Of a DNA stretch of 64,000 nt, positions 26,264 to 36,985 are shown piece by piece (position 1 is the stretch's first letter; the number at the start of each line of letters is the position of its first letter). The notes beneath the pieces are model-generated. The model was given only the letters and a program-made list of their open reading frames with translations, was not told where the DNA came from and made no database searches. Source of the DNA: Streptomyces sp. MUM 2J. Its GTDB lineage: Bacteria; Actinomycetota; Actinomycetes; Streptomycetales; Streptomycetaceae. Position numbers and translations under genes: made by a program. Where the stretch lies: contig NZ_JADWYM010000003.1 in assembly GCF_022414535.1 (NCBI RefSeq), positions 186,001 through 250,000 on the forward strand, read 5' to 3'.

Positions 26264-26754
26264 CGCGCTGTCCCCTTTCTGCCACCGAGGCTGCAACTCT
26301 ACTGTCAGCAGCGGCAGATGCCCGAAGGACCGGGGCAACCGGCACCGACGGCCGCGGCGAACGTGTGCGGCCGGACGCGCGTGCCCCGCCCGGACGTCTC
26401 CGGGTCCGGCATCGCCCGTGATCACCGGGCACCCGCTTCCGCCCGCACAGCGTCCAGGACCGGGCCGGCACGCCGCCCTCGGATCAGCGGGTCGACCCGC
26501 CGGGCGCACAGGCTCCGGGAGCACCGGCGGACGGAGCGAGCCGCCCGGGGGCCCGGCACGCCGGGGCACCTGCGGCCGGGCGCCGGCCGCAGGACGAGTC
26601 CCCGGACACGGCGGGCCCGTGGCGTTGTACGCGCGGTCGGCGCACCCGCTGTCCGGAGGGAGAACCGCAGCTCCGACCGTGGTGGGGAGTCGTGACAAGC
26701 GGCTTGCAGTCGCATTAGGGTGCGCGCCGTTGGACAAACCCATGGGAGGCTGGG
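26264..26754. other. Non-coding gap between divergent genes
   Basis: 491 bases. The only clear signal is a promoter at 26692-26721 for the downstream gene. The rest is GC-rich with no supported open frame. Confidence 0.45.
26692..26721 (+). promoter_or_regulatory. Candidate vegetative promoter
   Basis: GTGACA (-35, 26692-26697), an 18-base spacer and TAGGGT (-10, 26716-26721), 34 bases before the ATG at 26755. This matches the common Streptomyces HrdB-type pattern. Confidence 0.5.
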
Positions 26755-27582
26755 ATGGCCGGGACGGAGGAGGCCGCCGTCGCCGACGACGACGCGCTCT
26801 ACGTGCTCACGGCGGTGCTGGTGACACCGGCGCAGTTCCCGAGCGTGCTGGGTGACGACTACCCGCAGGCCTGCGGGGCCCTCGGTCTGGCACCGCTCGC
26901 CGACGGCTACGGTCTGGTACTGGGCCAGGACGGCGAGGGTGCTCGGTGGACGGTCGTCACGGACGATGTGTCGCTGGTGGCCGTGGCCATCGCGTCGTGG
27001 GACTGCGGCATGGAGTACGACCTGTCTCCGGACGAACGCTCGGTCGTCACCGCCCTGCCCGGCTGGCCGCTCGCCGTCGCCGTCGCGGTGCCCGGTCTCC
27101 CCGCGCCGCACGATCCCGACCCCGATGCGGGGACCGGGCCGGCGCTGTCGCCCCCGGACACCTCCGGATGGGGACCGGCCCAGCGGCGGCTGGGCGCCGA
27201 CGAGATCGCGGTGCAGTGGTCGACGTGGCGGGAACAGGTCGACGACTCCTCCTTCGCCGTCGCCGACGGCGGCGGGCCGGAGCCGACCGGGGAGGAGGCG
27301 CCGGCGCGGGGCGGACACGGAGGGATCCGCCGCGTCCTCGCGGAGGTCCGCGCCTACCTGGAGACCCCGCCGCCGCTGGGCCGGGTGAGGTCTTCGTTCG
27401 CTCCCGGCGAGGCGCGGACGCTGCGCGCCGACGGGCCGGGCTGGTCGCTGGTGGCCAGGACCGACGACATCGCCTTCGTGCTGCTCGACGACGAGCCCGG
27501 CGAAGTGCTGCCGGTGGGCCGCGGGCCGGAGCTCCCGGCCCTGCTGGAGTCGCTCGACAGGATGGCCGTACGCCCGAACTGA
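26755..27582 (+). CDS. Conserved hypothetical protein
   Basis: A 275-residue cytosolic-looking protein, MAGTEEAAVADDDALYVLTAVL. It has two alpha/beta-like parts joined by a Pro/Asp-rich linker near residue 125. The N-terminal part has repeated strand patterns (YVLTAVLVTPAQF, GLVLGQDGEGARWTVVTDDVSLVAVAIASWDC), and the C-terminal part has RADGPGWSLVARTDDIAFVLLDDE. No catalytic motif, signal peptide or membrane helix is seen. I do not recognise the family. Confidence 0.65.
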   Translation: MAGTEEAAVADDDALYVLTAVLVTPAQFPSVLGDDYPQACGALGLAPLADGYGLVLGQDGEGARWTVVTDDVSLVAVAIASWDCGMEYDLSPDERSVVTALPGWPLAVAVAVPGLPAPHDPDPDAGTGPALSPPDTSGWGPAQRRLGADEIAVQWSTWREQVDDSSFAVADGGGPEPTGEEAPARGGHGGIRRVLAEVRAYLETPPPLGRVRSSFAPGEARTLRADGPGWSLVARTDDIAFVLLDDEPGEVLPVGRGPELPALLESLDRMAVRPN

Positions 27583-27650
27583 TACGGGCGCCCCGTCTGG
27601 CCGCCGCTCGCCGGTCGGCGCGCGGACGGCCCGGCGGGAGCGGGGCGCGG

Positions 27651-27692
27651 CACCGTCCGCAGGCCGTACCCTCGTCCGGCCCGCGGACGGTG
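27651..27692. terminator. Candidate hairpin between convergent genes
   Basis: Perfect 10-bp arms CACCGTCCGC and GCGGACGGTG separated by 22 bases, with further GGCC pairing inside. It lies between the hypothetical protein (+) and the small membrane protein (-). Confidence 0.45.
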
Positions 27693-27745
27693 ACGTACCC
27701 GGCTGGTGTGTGATGAGCGGGGCACGGTCTCCGGGGCGGGGTGCC

Positions 27746-27928
27746 TCAGCGGCCCAGCTCCTTGCGCGTGGCCCTGCGCAGCCTGCGCCGCTGCGACGGG
27801 TCCAGTGCCAGGTAGGCGGCGGCCGGGACGCCCAGCACTATCAGCAGCGCAGCCCACCAGGGCAGCCAGATCAACAACAGGAGCCCGACCACCACACCGC
27901 CTGCGGCGATCTTCGCGTTCTTCGACAT
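27746..27928 (-). CDS. 60-residue single-pass membrane protein
   Basis: Starts MSKNAKIAAGG, with GAAGGAGG ten bases upstream. Residues 8-43 form one long or two short hydrophobic helices (VVVGLLLLIWLPWWAALLIVLGVPAAAYLAL), followed by a basic tail (RRRLRRATRKELGR). The positive tail suggests that the C terminus stays in the cytoplasm. Small proteins like this are common in Streptomyces; no function is known. Confidence 0.7.
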   Translation of the reverse strand: MSKNAKIAAGGVVVGLLLLIWLPWWAALLIVLGVPAAAYLALDPSQRRRLRRATRKELGR

Positions 27929-28437
27929 GTGCGTCGCCTCCTTCGCGGCCCGTGTGCCGCTGTCTGTTGTGAGAACGGGCCTGCGCTTCCCGCGGTTCCG
28001 GGCGACGACCCTGACAGACCCCTGAGGTGCGCCCCCTACGTGGCCCGGAGACGGCCGGCCGCGGCGGGACGGCCCTGCCACCCGGCAGGAGCCGCGCCGC
28101 GACGACACGGTGACGGGACCACGAGACGGCTCACGTTTCGAGTATGCGGGTCCCGGCAGGCCGTCCCGCTGGCTGCCGGCGCTCCTCACCCGGTGCCGAG
28201 CCGCCGGCGCGCAACCGCGGGGGCATCCCGGGCCCCGGCCCGTTCCTCCCCGTCCGAAGCGACACCCGGGGCAGCGGGGTCGTGAGCCCTGTGCGGCTCC
28301 CTCAGGTCGGCACGGACGCCGCGGCGGGTCACCCTCGACGGGGGCGTACGCGGGCGGTTCTCCGGCAGCGAGGCGCGCGTGACCGGCCGGCTGGGCCCCG
28401 CGGGGCAGACGGGGCGTGTGCCGCAGCACGCCCGGGG
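27929..28437. other. Non-coding gap
   Basis: 509 GC-rich bases downstream of xylA (-) and upstream of the small membrane protein (-). No supported open frame and no clear hairpin were found. Confidence 0.4.
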
Positions 28438-29722
<1,285 letters not shown>

Positions 29723-31189
29723 ATGTCAGCAGCCGAGGGACCACTCGTCGTCGGCGTGGACTCGTCCACCCAGTCCACGAAGGCGCTGGTGGTCGACGCC
29801 GCCACCGGGCAGGTCGTCGCCGGTGGCCAGGCGCCGCACACCGTGTCGTCCGGAGCGGGCCGGGAGAGCGACCCGCGCCAGTGGTGGGACGCGCTGTGCG
29901 GGGCACTGCGCCAGTGCGGTGACGCCGCGCGCGAGGCCGCCGCGGTATCGATCGGCGGCCAGCAGCACGGCCTGGTCACGCTCGACGCCCGGGGCGAGCC
30001 GGTCCGGCCGGCGCTGCTGTGGAACGACGTGCGCTCCGCGCCGCAGGCCATCCGGCTGACCGGGGAACTGGGCGGGGTGAAGGCCTGGGCGGAGCGCACG
30101 GGCAGCGTCCCCGGCGCCTCCTTCACCGTCACGAAGTGGGCGTGGCTGAGCGAGCACGAGCCCGAGGCGGTCCGCGCGACGAAGGCCGTGCGCCTCCCCC
30201 ACGACTACCTCACCGAACGCCTCACGGGCCAGGGCACGACCGATCGCGGCGACGCCTCCGGCACCGGTTGGTGGGCGTCCCGGACCGGGGCGTACGACGA
30301 GGAGGTTCTGGCGCACGTGGGCCTGGACCGGGCGTTGCTGCCCCGGGTGGTGCAGCCCGGTGAGATCGCCGGCACCGTCCGCGACAGCCACGACCTGCCC
30401 TTCTCCAAGGGAACCCTGGTCGCCCCGGGCACCGGCGACAACGCCGCCGCCGCACTGGGCCTGGGGCTGCGCCCGGGCACACCCGTGATGAGTCTGGGCA
30501 CGTCGGGCACGGTGTACGCGGTCTCCCGGCGGCGCCCCGTCGACCCGACCGGCACGGTGGCCGGCTTCGCCGACGCGCGCGGCGACTGGTTGCCGCTGGC
30601 CTGCACCCTGAACTGCACGCTAGCCGTGGACCGCGTCGCCGCCCTGCTCGGCCGGGACCGCGAAGCGGTGGAGCCCTCCGCCGGCGTCACGTTCCTGCCC
30701 TACCTGGACGGCGAACGCACCCCGAACCTGCCGGACGCCACCGGACTGCTGCACGGCCTGCGCCACGACACCACCGCGGGCCAGCTGCTGCAGGCCGCCT
30801 ACGACGGCGCCGTGCACGCGCTCCTCGGCGCGCTCGACCTGGTCCTCGACGCGGACGCGGACCCCACGGCGCCGTTGCTGCTGATCGGCGGCGGCGCCCG
30901 CGGAACGGCATGGCGGCAGACGGTGCGGCGGCTGTCCGGGCGCCCGGTGCAGATCCCGGAGGCCCGGGAACCGGTCGCGCTGGGCGCCGCGGCACAGGCC
31001 GCCGGACTGCTGACGGGCGAGGACCCAGCGGCGATCGCCCGGCGTTGGAACACCGCGAACGGACCCGTGCTGGAGGCCGTGGAGCGGGACGAGGCGGCGC
31101 TGGCCAGGATCTCCGGGGTACTCTCCGACGCGACCCCGCTGCTGATGCGGGGCACGGCAGCCCGCCGAGGGACATCGACCGAGGACTGA
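29723..31189 (+). CDS. xylB: Xylulokinase
   Basis: A 488-residue FGGY-family kinase that phosphorylates D-xylulose to xylulose-5-phosphate, feeding the pentose phosphate pathway. It begins with the ATPase phosphate loop VVGVDSSTQSTKALVVD, followed by SIGGQQHGLV, a sugar-site segment (TDRGDASGTGWW), GTGDNAAAALG, LGTSGTVYAV, and a C-terminal GGGARGTAWRQ adenosine motif. The ATG at 29723 follows GAGGGAGAG. The frame extends 40 residues upstream into the control region, which is not coding. xylR begins 9 bases after its stop. Confidence 0.95.
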   Translation: MSAAEGPLVVGVDSSTQSTKALVVDAATGQVVAGGQAPHTVSSGAGRESDPRQWWDALCGALRQCGDAAREAAAVSIGGQQHGLVTLDARGEPVRPALLWNDVRSAPQAIRLTGELGGVKAWAERTGSVPGASFTVTKWAWLSEHEPEAVRATKAVRLPHDYLTERLTGQGTTDRGDASGTGWWASRTGAYDEEVLAHVGLDRALLPRVVQPGEIAGTVRDSHDLPFSKGTLVAPGTGDNAAAALGLGLRPGTPVMSLGTSGTVYAVSRRRPVDPTGTVAGFADARGDWLPLACTLNCTLAVDRVAALLGRDREAVEPSAGVTFLPYLDGERTPNLPDATGLLHGLRHDTTAGQLLQAAYDGAVHALLGALDLVLDADADPTAPLLLIGGGARGTAWRQTVRRLSGRPVQIPEAREPVALGAAAQAAGLLTGEDPAAIARRWNTANGPVLEAVERDEAALARISGVLSDATPLLMRGTAARRGTSTED

Positions 31190-31197
31190 GTTCAGGC

Positions 31198-32406
31198 ATG
31201 ACCGCACCGCTGCACGAGGCCCGCCCGGCGGCTCCCGCACGCGCTCTGCCCGACACGCAGCAGGGCATGCGCCGACGCAACCTGGCCCGGGTGATGCACG
31301 CCGTGAGCGCCGAGGGCCCGTTGTCCCGTGCCGCCGTCGCCTCGCACATCGGACTCACCCGTGCCGCGGTCTCGACCCTCGTCGACGAACTCGTACGCTC
31401 GGGGCTGCTGGAGGAGCTGGGCCCGGAGCGTCCCGGCCGGGTGGGCCGGCCCGGCTCCGCGCTCGCCGTCAGCGGGCACGGACCCGCAGGGACCGGCGCC
31501 GAGATCGGGGTCGACCACCTCGCCGTGTGCGCCGTGGACCTGCGCGGGCAGGTACGGGCGCGTGCCGTACGGCACGCCGACAACCGCGACCGCTCCCCCG
31601 GGGACGTGGCCGCGGACCTCACCGAACTGGTGCGGCAGGTCGTCGCCGAGATCGGCGGCGAGGATCTGTGGCCGGCGGGGCTCGCCGTCGCCGTGCCCGG
31701 TCTGGTCGCCCGCGACGCCCGCACCGTCGTCCACGCGCCGAACCTCGGCTGGCACGACACCGACCTCGGCGCCCTCCTCCCCGCGCGTCTGCCGCTGACC
31801 GTCGACAACGAGGCGAACTTCGGCGGCCTCGCCGAACTCTGGCTGGGCGAGGCCGCCCCACGCGACTTCCTGCACGTCTCGGCCGAGATCGGCATCGGTG
31901 CGGCCGTCGTCGTGGACGGACGACTGCTGCGCGGAACGCGGGGCTTCGCGGGCGAGCTGGGGCATGTGCCGGTCCGGCCCGACGGGCCGCCGTGCGCGTG
32001 CGGCGGACGGGGCTGCCTGGAGCAGTACGCCGGCGAGGAGGCGGTGCTGCGCGCGGCCGGCCTGGCCGCGGCCGGGAACCGGGTGGAGGTGCTGGCCGGC
32101 CTCGCCGCCGAGGGCGAGGAGACCGTACGGCAGGCTCTGGACGACGCCGGCGTGGCGCTCGGCATCGCGCTGACCGGGGCGGTCAACCTCCTCGACCCCG
32201 AGGCGGTCGTGCTCGGCGGCGCGCTGGCCGGACTCGCGCCGTGGCTGCTGCCGTCCCTGCGAGCGGAGCTGGCCCGGCGGACGGCCGGGCCGGCCTGCCC
32301 GGTGTCCGTGTCCACGCTGGGGTCGGACGGGCCGTTGCTGGGCGCCGCGCACTCGGTGGTGCGGGGCGTCCTCGACGATCCGGCTGCGGTGGCCGCACCC
32401 GCGTGA
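31198..32406 (+). CDS. xylR: ROK-family xylose repressor
   Basis: A 402-residue regulator. An N-terminal winged helix-turn-helix (about residues 22-80; GPLSRAAVASHIGLTRAAVSTLVDELVRSGLL) precedes a sugar-binding ROK domain with GVDHLAVCAVDLRG, VDNEANFGGLAELW, GFAGELGHVPV and the zinc motif CACGGRGCLEQY. XylR-type ROK proteins repress the xylose genes and release DNA when xylose binds. It is the last gene of xylB-xylR, eight bases after xylB, and should act on the xylA/xylB region, so autoregulation is likely. Confidence 0.9.
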   Translation: MTAPLHEARPAAPARALPDTQQGMRRRNLARVMHAVSAEGPLSRAAVASHIGLTRAAVSTLVDELVRSGLLEELGPERPGRVGRPGSALAVSGHGPAGTGAEIGVDHLAVCAVDLRGQVRARAVRHADNRDRSPGDVAADLTELVRQVVAEIGGEDLWPAGLAVAVPGLVARDARTVVHAPNLGWHDTDLGALLPARLPLTVDNEANFGGLAELWLGEAAPRDFLHVSAEIGIGAAVVVDGRLLRGTRGFAGELGHVPVRPDGPPCACGGRGCLEQYAGEEAVLRAAGLAAAGNRVEVLAGLAAEGEETVRQALDDAGVALGIALTGAVNLLDPEAVVLGGALAGLAPWLLPSLRAELARRTAGPACPVSVSTLGSDGPLLGAAHSVVRGVLDDPAAVAAPA

Positions 32407-32828
32407 TCCGCGAGCCGCCCGCGGTCTCACACTCGGCGGCATCCGCGACGTCCCCGCGCACCCCGCGACGGTCCGGCCCTCCACAACGGGCGGGCCGACC
32501 GCGGGTTCGACCTGATCCGGCCGTCAGCCGCCGGCCGCGGCCAGGGCGGCGGCGCACTGCTCGTCCGTCACGGATCAGGGGCACACAGGGCATCGGCGCT
32601 TCGGCGGGCCGGGACGAGGGCTGCCCGGACGTGTCGCTCGCCTTCGACGCACCCGCGCCACCCCGCCGACGACGTAAGACCGACTGACCGGGCGACGCCC
32701 CACCGTCCGACAGGCGGCATGCGCTCACCCTTTCCGGTGGCACCGGCACGCGGCTTCCGCGCCACGCATCGTGTTCTGCTGCACTTCCCCTGAGACCCGG
32801 GTCATGTGACGACACCTCAGGGGCAACG
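32407..32828. other. Gap upstream of the secreted glycosidase
   Basis: 422 bases with no supported open frame. The last part holds an inverted repeat that includes the ribosome binding site (see 32787-32823). Confidence 0.45.
32787..32823 (+). promoter_or_regulatory. Inverted repeat enclosing the ribosome binding site
   Basis: Arms CCCCTGAG and CTCAGGGG, 21 bases apart, with a GACCCGGGTC palindrome inside the loop. The 3' arm contains the AGGGG Shine-Dalgarno of the gene at 32829, so the folded RNA would hide it. Confidence 0.4.
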
Positions 32829-34085
32829 ATGACGCTACGTCAAAGTCGGTTCGGCGCGGGCGCGGCGTCCGGCGCCTGCAGATCCGCGCTGACGATCCTC
32901 ATGGCGCTCGGCGCACTGGCCGGTGCGGCCCCGGCGGGGGCGGCACCGGCCAGTGCGCTGCCCGGGGCCGTCGCCGTCGCACCGGGCGTGGAGTACGGGC
33001 AGTTCGACATCACGGGCGCCGCGGGCGTGGCCCACGCCCATGTGCTGAGCGTGGATCTGCGCGACCCGCGGGTACGCCTCGGCCTGCTGTACCCCGGGTC
33101 GGTGGCCGCACGCGCCCCCGTCTCCCGTCTGGCCGACGCCCAGGGTGCCGTGGCGGGGGTCAACGGGGACTTCTTCGACATCACGGAGACGCAGCATCCG
33201 GGCGTGGCGCCGACCGGCGCGAGTGTGGGCCCGGCGATCGCGGACGGCAGGGAGCTGAAGGCCGCGGTGCCGGACGGGCAGCGGTTCGGCCCCGCGCTGC
33301 CGCCGGGAACCGGGACCGAGGACGTGGTCGGTGTCGGCGCGGACGGGCGGGCCCGGATGGGCGGCCTCACCCTCGACGGCACCGTCGGCACGCCCGAGGG
33401 TCTGCTGCCGCTGGGCGGGCTGAACCAGTACGCGCTGCCGTTCGGCTCCATCGGCGCCTTCACCTCGGACTGGGGTGAGGTCTCCCGGGCACGTGCCGTG
33501 TGCGGTACGGACACCGACCGGGCCGCGCCGTGCAGCACCGACACCTACGAGGTGACCGTGCAGGACGGCCGTGTGGTCGCCGCGGCCGGCGCCCCCGGAA
33601 GCGGCGCCATCCCTTCGGACACCACCGTGCTCGTGGGCCGGGAGGCGGGTGCACAGCAGTTGCGGAAGCTGTCCGAGGGCGAGCAGGTGACGGTACGGCA
33701 CCGGCTGGTGGCCACGGACTCCCCGCTGCCGTACGGTTTCGCGCTCGGGGGCTGTCCGCTGCTGGCCGGCGGCGAGCCGCTGGCTGGTCTGGACGATCGG
33801 ACGGCCGCGGTGCGGACGGCCGTCGGCATCGCCGACGGCGGATGGCGCGTGCTGCTGCTCGCCCTGGACGGTGCGCCCGCGTACCGCGCCGGACTGACGA
33901 TCGCCGAGGTCGCCAACGCCCTGCGCGGCCTGGGTGCGCAGGACGGCTTCGGCCTGGACGGCGGAGGGTCCTCCACGCTCGTCGCCCGCGAGCCGGGCGC
34001 GACGGCGGTCTCCGTCCGCAATCATCCCTCCGGGGGCACCGAGCGGGCGGTCCCGAACGGCATCGGCGTCTTCACCGCCGGGTGA
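32829..34085 (+). CDS. Secreted phosphodiester glycosidase (NAGPA domain)
   Basis: A 418-residue exported protein. A signal peptide is visible: basic start (MTLRQSRF), hydrophobic LTILMALGALAGAAPAGAAPA, and cleavage near AAPASA. The mature part matches the NAGPA/phosphodiester glycosidase fold: AGVNGDFFDITE near residue 112, GRARMGGLTLDG, and the C-terminal LRGLGAQDGFGLDGGGSST with catalytic-type Asp and Ser/Thr residues. Relatives remove a GlcNAc cap from mannose-6-phosphate or act on similar phosphodiester sugars; the bacterial substrates are mostly unknown. Stand-alone gene. Confidence 0.88.
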   Translation: MTLRQSRFGAGAASGACRSALTILMALGALAGAAPAGAAPASALPGAVAVAPGVEYGQFDITGAAGVAHAHVLSVDLRDPRVRLGLLYPGSVAARAPVSRLADAQGAVAGVNGDFFDITETQHPGVAPTGASVGPAIADGRELKAAVPDGQRFGPALPPGTGTEDVVGVGADGRARMGGLTLDGTVGTPEGLLPLGGLNQYALPFGSIGAFTSDWGEVSRARAVCGTDTDRAAPCSTDTYEVTVQDGRVVAAAGAPGSGAIPSDTTVLVGREAGAQQLRKLSEGEQVTVRHRLVATDSPLPYGFALGGCPLLAGGEPLAGLDDRTAAVRTAVGIADGGWRVLLLALDGAPAYRAGLTIAEVANALRGLGAQDGFGLDGGGSSTLVAREPGATAVSVRNHPSGGTERAVPNGIGVFTAG

Positions 34086-34220
34086 CCCGGGCCCCTCGCG
34101 GCAGCCACCGTGCGGGCCGCCGGGAACCTGCCGGCCGGCGGGCGTCCCCGCCCCCGCCCGCCGCGGGACCGCCCGGCCGACGAACGGTCCGGCGGCCCAC
34201 CACCGGCCCGCCGTGCGGGC

Positions 34221-34237
34221 GACCCGGTCACCGGGTC
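34221..34237. terminator. Small hairpin overlapping a stop codon
   Basis: GACCCGG/CCGGGTC with a three-base loop, overlapping the stop of the small membrane gene at 34236. It could also end the glycosidase transcript. Confidence 0.35.
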
Positions 34238-34430
34238 AGGGCCGCAGGCTGGAGACGATGTCCGCAGTGGCCGTGAGACCGCTGTGGATGGTGGGCGCGA
34301 TGCTGCTGCTCGCCAGGTAGAAGCCGAGCAGCAGGCAGACCAGCGCGTGGGAGAACTTCAGTCCCCCGTTGCGCAGGAAGACCACCGCCAGAATCAGGAG
34401 CAGCACCACCACAGAGATGGACACGGCCAT
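34236..34430 (-). CDS. Small two-helix membrane protein
   Basis: A 64-residue protein, ATG at 34430 behind GGAGGAGG. Residues 3-20 (VSISVVVLLLILAVVFL) and 29-46 (ALVCLLLGFYLASSSIAP) are two transmembrane helices joined by RNGGLKFSH, so both ends should face the same side. The sequence KFSHALVCLLLGFYLA with SIAPTI looks like a small family that recurs in Streptomyces, sometimes on conjugative elements. No such element is visible here. No known function. Confidence 0.7.
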   Translation of the reverse strand: MAVSISVVVLLLILAVVFLRNGGLKFSHALVCLLLGFYLASSSIAPTIHSGLTATADIVSSLRP

Positions 34431-34669
34431 CGTCAACCTCCTCCGCCACGCCGGCACGTCCGGTTCACGGCGTCCGGCCGCAAGTGTGGCGTAGCGAAGG
34501 GTTCGTCCGGGCGGCTGACTTGTCCCCCGAACGTGTGGTGTCCCCGCGGACCGGCCGGTGCGCGGAACCGACTTGGTGCCGACGGGGCGGGCGGCGCGCC
34601 CCGCATCCCGCACCGAACCCCGCCCATCCGGCTCCCCCGCTCCTCCGGCTCCCGCACGCGGCACGAGAA

Positions 34670-34696
34670 GGCCCGCCCGGAGTCGCCGGACGGGCC
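34670..34696 (-). terminator. Terminator of the acyl-CoA dehydrogenase operon
   Basis: Arms GGCCCGCCCGG and CCGGACGGGCC (one mismatch) with a five-base loop, about 25 bases past the stop of the last operon gene. Confidence 0.6.
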
Positions 34697-34721
34697 CCTC
34701 GCAGACGTCACCGGACGGACG

Positions 34722-35807
34722 TCAGGGGGCGCGGAGGTCGACCAGTTCGGCCAGCGCCCCGCGATGGGCGCCCGCGGTGCCGTACGCGATCGAGTCGGCC
34801 TTGGCGCGCTTCAGATGGAGGTGGACCGGGTGCTCCCAGGTCATACCGATGCCGCCGTGCAGTTGCAGCGCCTCCTCCAGGGCGCGGACGGCAACCGGGC
34901 CGGCGTAGGCCTGGGCGACCGCCACCGCCACGTCGGTGTCGTCCCCGGTCGTCAGGGCGTCGGCGGCGTTGCGGGCGGCGGCACGGAGACCGGCGACCTC
35001 CAGCCACAGCTCGGCGAGCCGGTGCTTGAGGGCCTGGAAGCCTCCGACGGGCCGGTTGAACTGCTTGCGCTCCTTCAGATAGCCGACCGTCTCGGTCAGC
35101 GCCCAGTCGGCGAGACCGAGTTGCTCGGAGGCGAGCAGGCCGGCGCCTGCGCGCAGGGCGCGGCGTACGGCCGGTGCGGCGTCGCCGAGGCGGCGCGCGC
35201 CCGTGGCACCGTCCAGGACCACCCGGGCCACCGGACGGGTCAGGTCCAGCGACGTCTGGGGGACGACGGTCGCGCTGCCGGCGGACAGCGCGTACAGCCC
35301 GCCGTCGTCCGCGGGGACGAGCAGCAGGTCGGCGAAGGCCGCGTCCGCGATGCCGGTCAGCTCCCCGTGCAGCGCGCCGTCCTCGGTCCGCACCGTCGGG
35401 AAGGAGGCACCGGGAGCCGTGTGCAGGGAGACACAGAGCGCGCCTACGGCGGTCCCGGTCGCCATCGGGGACAGCAGGTCGTCCGCTCCGCACTCCAGCA
35501 GCGCCTCGGTGGCCACCACGGCACTCGTCAGGAACGGCACGGGCGCGGCCCACCGGCCCAGTTCCTCCAGGACGACGGCGGCCTCCCGGTGCGTGGCACC
35601 CTGGCCGTCCAGTTCCTCGGGGATCAGCAGGCCCGCCAGGCCCATGCCTTCCGTGAGCGCCTTCCAGGCCGCGCCGTCGTGCGGCGCGTCCGACTCCGTA
35701 CGGGCGATCAGCCCGGCCGCGTCGCAGTGGTCCGCGAGCAGGTCCCGCACGGCGGCGCGCAGCGCCTCTTCCTCCTCCGTGTACAGCAGGTCGGGCTGGG
35801 TGCTCAT
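34722..35807 (-). CDS. Acyl-CoA dehydrogenase-like protein, probable non-catalytic partner
   Basis: A 361-residue flavoprotein of the acyl-CoA dehydrogenase fold, last in its operon. The N-terminal helices (EEEALRAAVRDLLADHC) and middle beta domain are present, and the C-terminal helices keep QFNRPVGGFQALKHRLAE. However, the usual catalytic segment, a Glu in an EGT motif near the end, is missing; instead GGIGMTWEHPVHLHLKRA ends the domain. Its ATG overlaps the stop of the upstream dehydrogenase by four bases (ATGA), so the two are translated together. I infer a heteromeric dehydrogenase like the paired FadE enzymes of actinobacteria. Confidence 0.9.
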   Translation of the reverse strand: MSTQPDLLYTEEEEALRAAVRDLLADHCDAAGLIARTESDAPHDGAAWKALTEGMGLAGLLIPEELDGQGATHREAAVVLEELGRWAAPVPFLTSAVVATEALLECGADDLLSPMATGTAVGALCVSLHTAPGASFPTVRTEDGALHGELTGIADAAFADLLLVPADDGGLYALSAGSATVVPQTSLDLTRPVARVVLDGATGARRLGDAAPAVRRALRAGAGLLASEQLGLADWALTETVGYLKERKQFNRPVGGFQALKHRLAELWLEVAGLRAAARNAADALTTGDDTDVAVAVAQAYAGPVAVRALEEALQLHGGIGMTWEHPVHLHLKRAKADSIAYGTAGAHRGALAELVDLRAP

Positions 35808-36985
35808 CGGGCCAGGTCCTTCCAGGCGACGTCCTTGTCGGTGCGCGGTTCGGCGGGCAGGCCGAGGACGCGTTCGGCGACGATGTTCAGCAGGACCTCG
35901 CTGGTCCCGCCCTCGATGCTGTTGCCCTTGGAGCGCAGGTAGCGGTAGCCGGCCTCGCGGCCGGTGAAGTCGACCAGCTCCGGGCGGCGCATGGTCCAGT
36001 CGTCGTACAGCAGGCCCTCCTCGCCGAGGAGTTCCACCTCCAGGCCGCTGATCTCCTGGTTGAGGCGGGCGAAGGCGAGCTTCATGCCGGAGCCCTCGGG
36101 GCCGGGCTGGCCGACGGCGAGTTGCTGGCGCAGTCTTTCGCCGGTGAGGCGGACGACCTCGGCCTCCACCCAGAGCTTCAGCAGTTGCTGGTGCAGGTCG
36201 TGGGTGCGCAGTTCGGGACGCTCCCGCCAGGTGGCGGAGACCGGGCCGATCATGCCGCCCTCGCGGGGGACGCGCATGCCGCCGATGGAGACGCGCTCGT
36301 TCATCAGGGTCGTCTGCGCGACGCGCCAGCCGTCGCCGGTCTCGCCGAGACGGCGGTCGTCGGGGATGCGGACGTCGGTGAGGAAGACCTCGTTGAACTC
36401 GGCCTCGCCGGTGATCTGCCTCAGCGGGCGGACCTCGACGCCCGGGTCGGTCATGTCACAGACGAAGTAGGTGATGCCCCGGTGCTTGGGCACGTCCGGG
36501 TCGGTGCGGGCGATGAGGATGGCCCAGCGCGCCAGGTGGGCGCTGGACGTCCACACCTTCTGCCCGTTGACCACCCAGGTGTCGCCCTCGCGCACGGCGC
36601 GCGTGCCCAGCGCGGCCAGGTCGGAGCCGGCACCGGGCTCGCTGAAGAGCTGGCACCAGACCTCCTCCCCGGTCCACAGGGGCCTGAGGTAGCGGCGCTT
36701 CTGCTCCTCGGTGCCGTAGCGCAGGATGGTCGGCGCGGCCATGCCGAGGCCGATGCCGATGCGCCGCGGGTCGTTGCCGGGGGCGCCCGCGGCCTGGAGT
36801 TCGGCGTCCACGACGGCCTGGAGGGTGCGTGAGGCCCCCAGTCCGCCGAGCCCCTCGGGGAAGTGCACCCAGGCCAGTCCCGCATCGAACCGGGCGCGCA
36901 GGAAGTCCAGGCGGCCGGTGGCGGCGGGCGGGTGGGCGGCCAGGAACTCCCTGGTCCGGCTGCGTAGTTCCTCGGCGTCGGTCAT
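35804..36985 (-). CDS. Acyl-CoA dehydrogenase, catalytic subunit
   Basis: A 393-residue FAD enzyme introducing a 2,3-double bond into acyl-CoA. Key parts are WCQLFSEPGAGSDLAAL (FAD/substrate site), VVNGQKVWTSSAH, ITGEAEFNEVFLTDVRIP, and near the end RSKGNSIEGGTSEVLLNIVAE with the catalytic-type Glu in EGGTSE. It overlaps both neighbours by four bases: the quinone-oxidoreductase-like gene upstream and the second dehydrogenase downstream. That makes a tight three-gene operon, all on the minus strand. Substrate class unknown; bulky CoA thioesters are plausible for such pairs. Confidence 0.93.
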   Translation of the reverse strand: MTDAEELRSRTREFLAAHPPAATGRLDFLRARFDAGLAWVHFPEGLGGLGASRTLQAVVDAELQAAGAPGNDPRRIGIGLGMAAPTILRYGTEEQKRRYLRPLWTGEEVWCQLFSEPGAGSDLAALGTRAVREGDTWVVNGQKVWTSSAHLARWAILIARTDPDVPKHRGITYFVCDMTDPGVEVRPLRQITGEAEFNEVFLTDVRIPDDRRLGETGDGWRVAQTTLMNERVSIGGMRVPREGGMIGPVSATWRERPELRTHDLHQQLLKLWVEAEVVRLTGERLRQQLAVGQPGPEGSGMKLAFARLNQEISGLEVELLGEEGLLYDDWTMRRPELVDFTGREAGYRYLRSKGNSIEGGTSEVLLNIVAERVLGLPAEPRTDKDVAWKDLAR

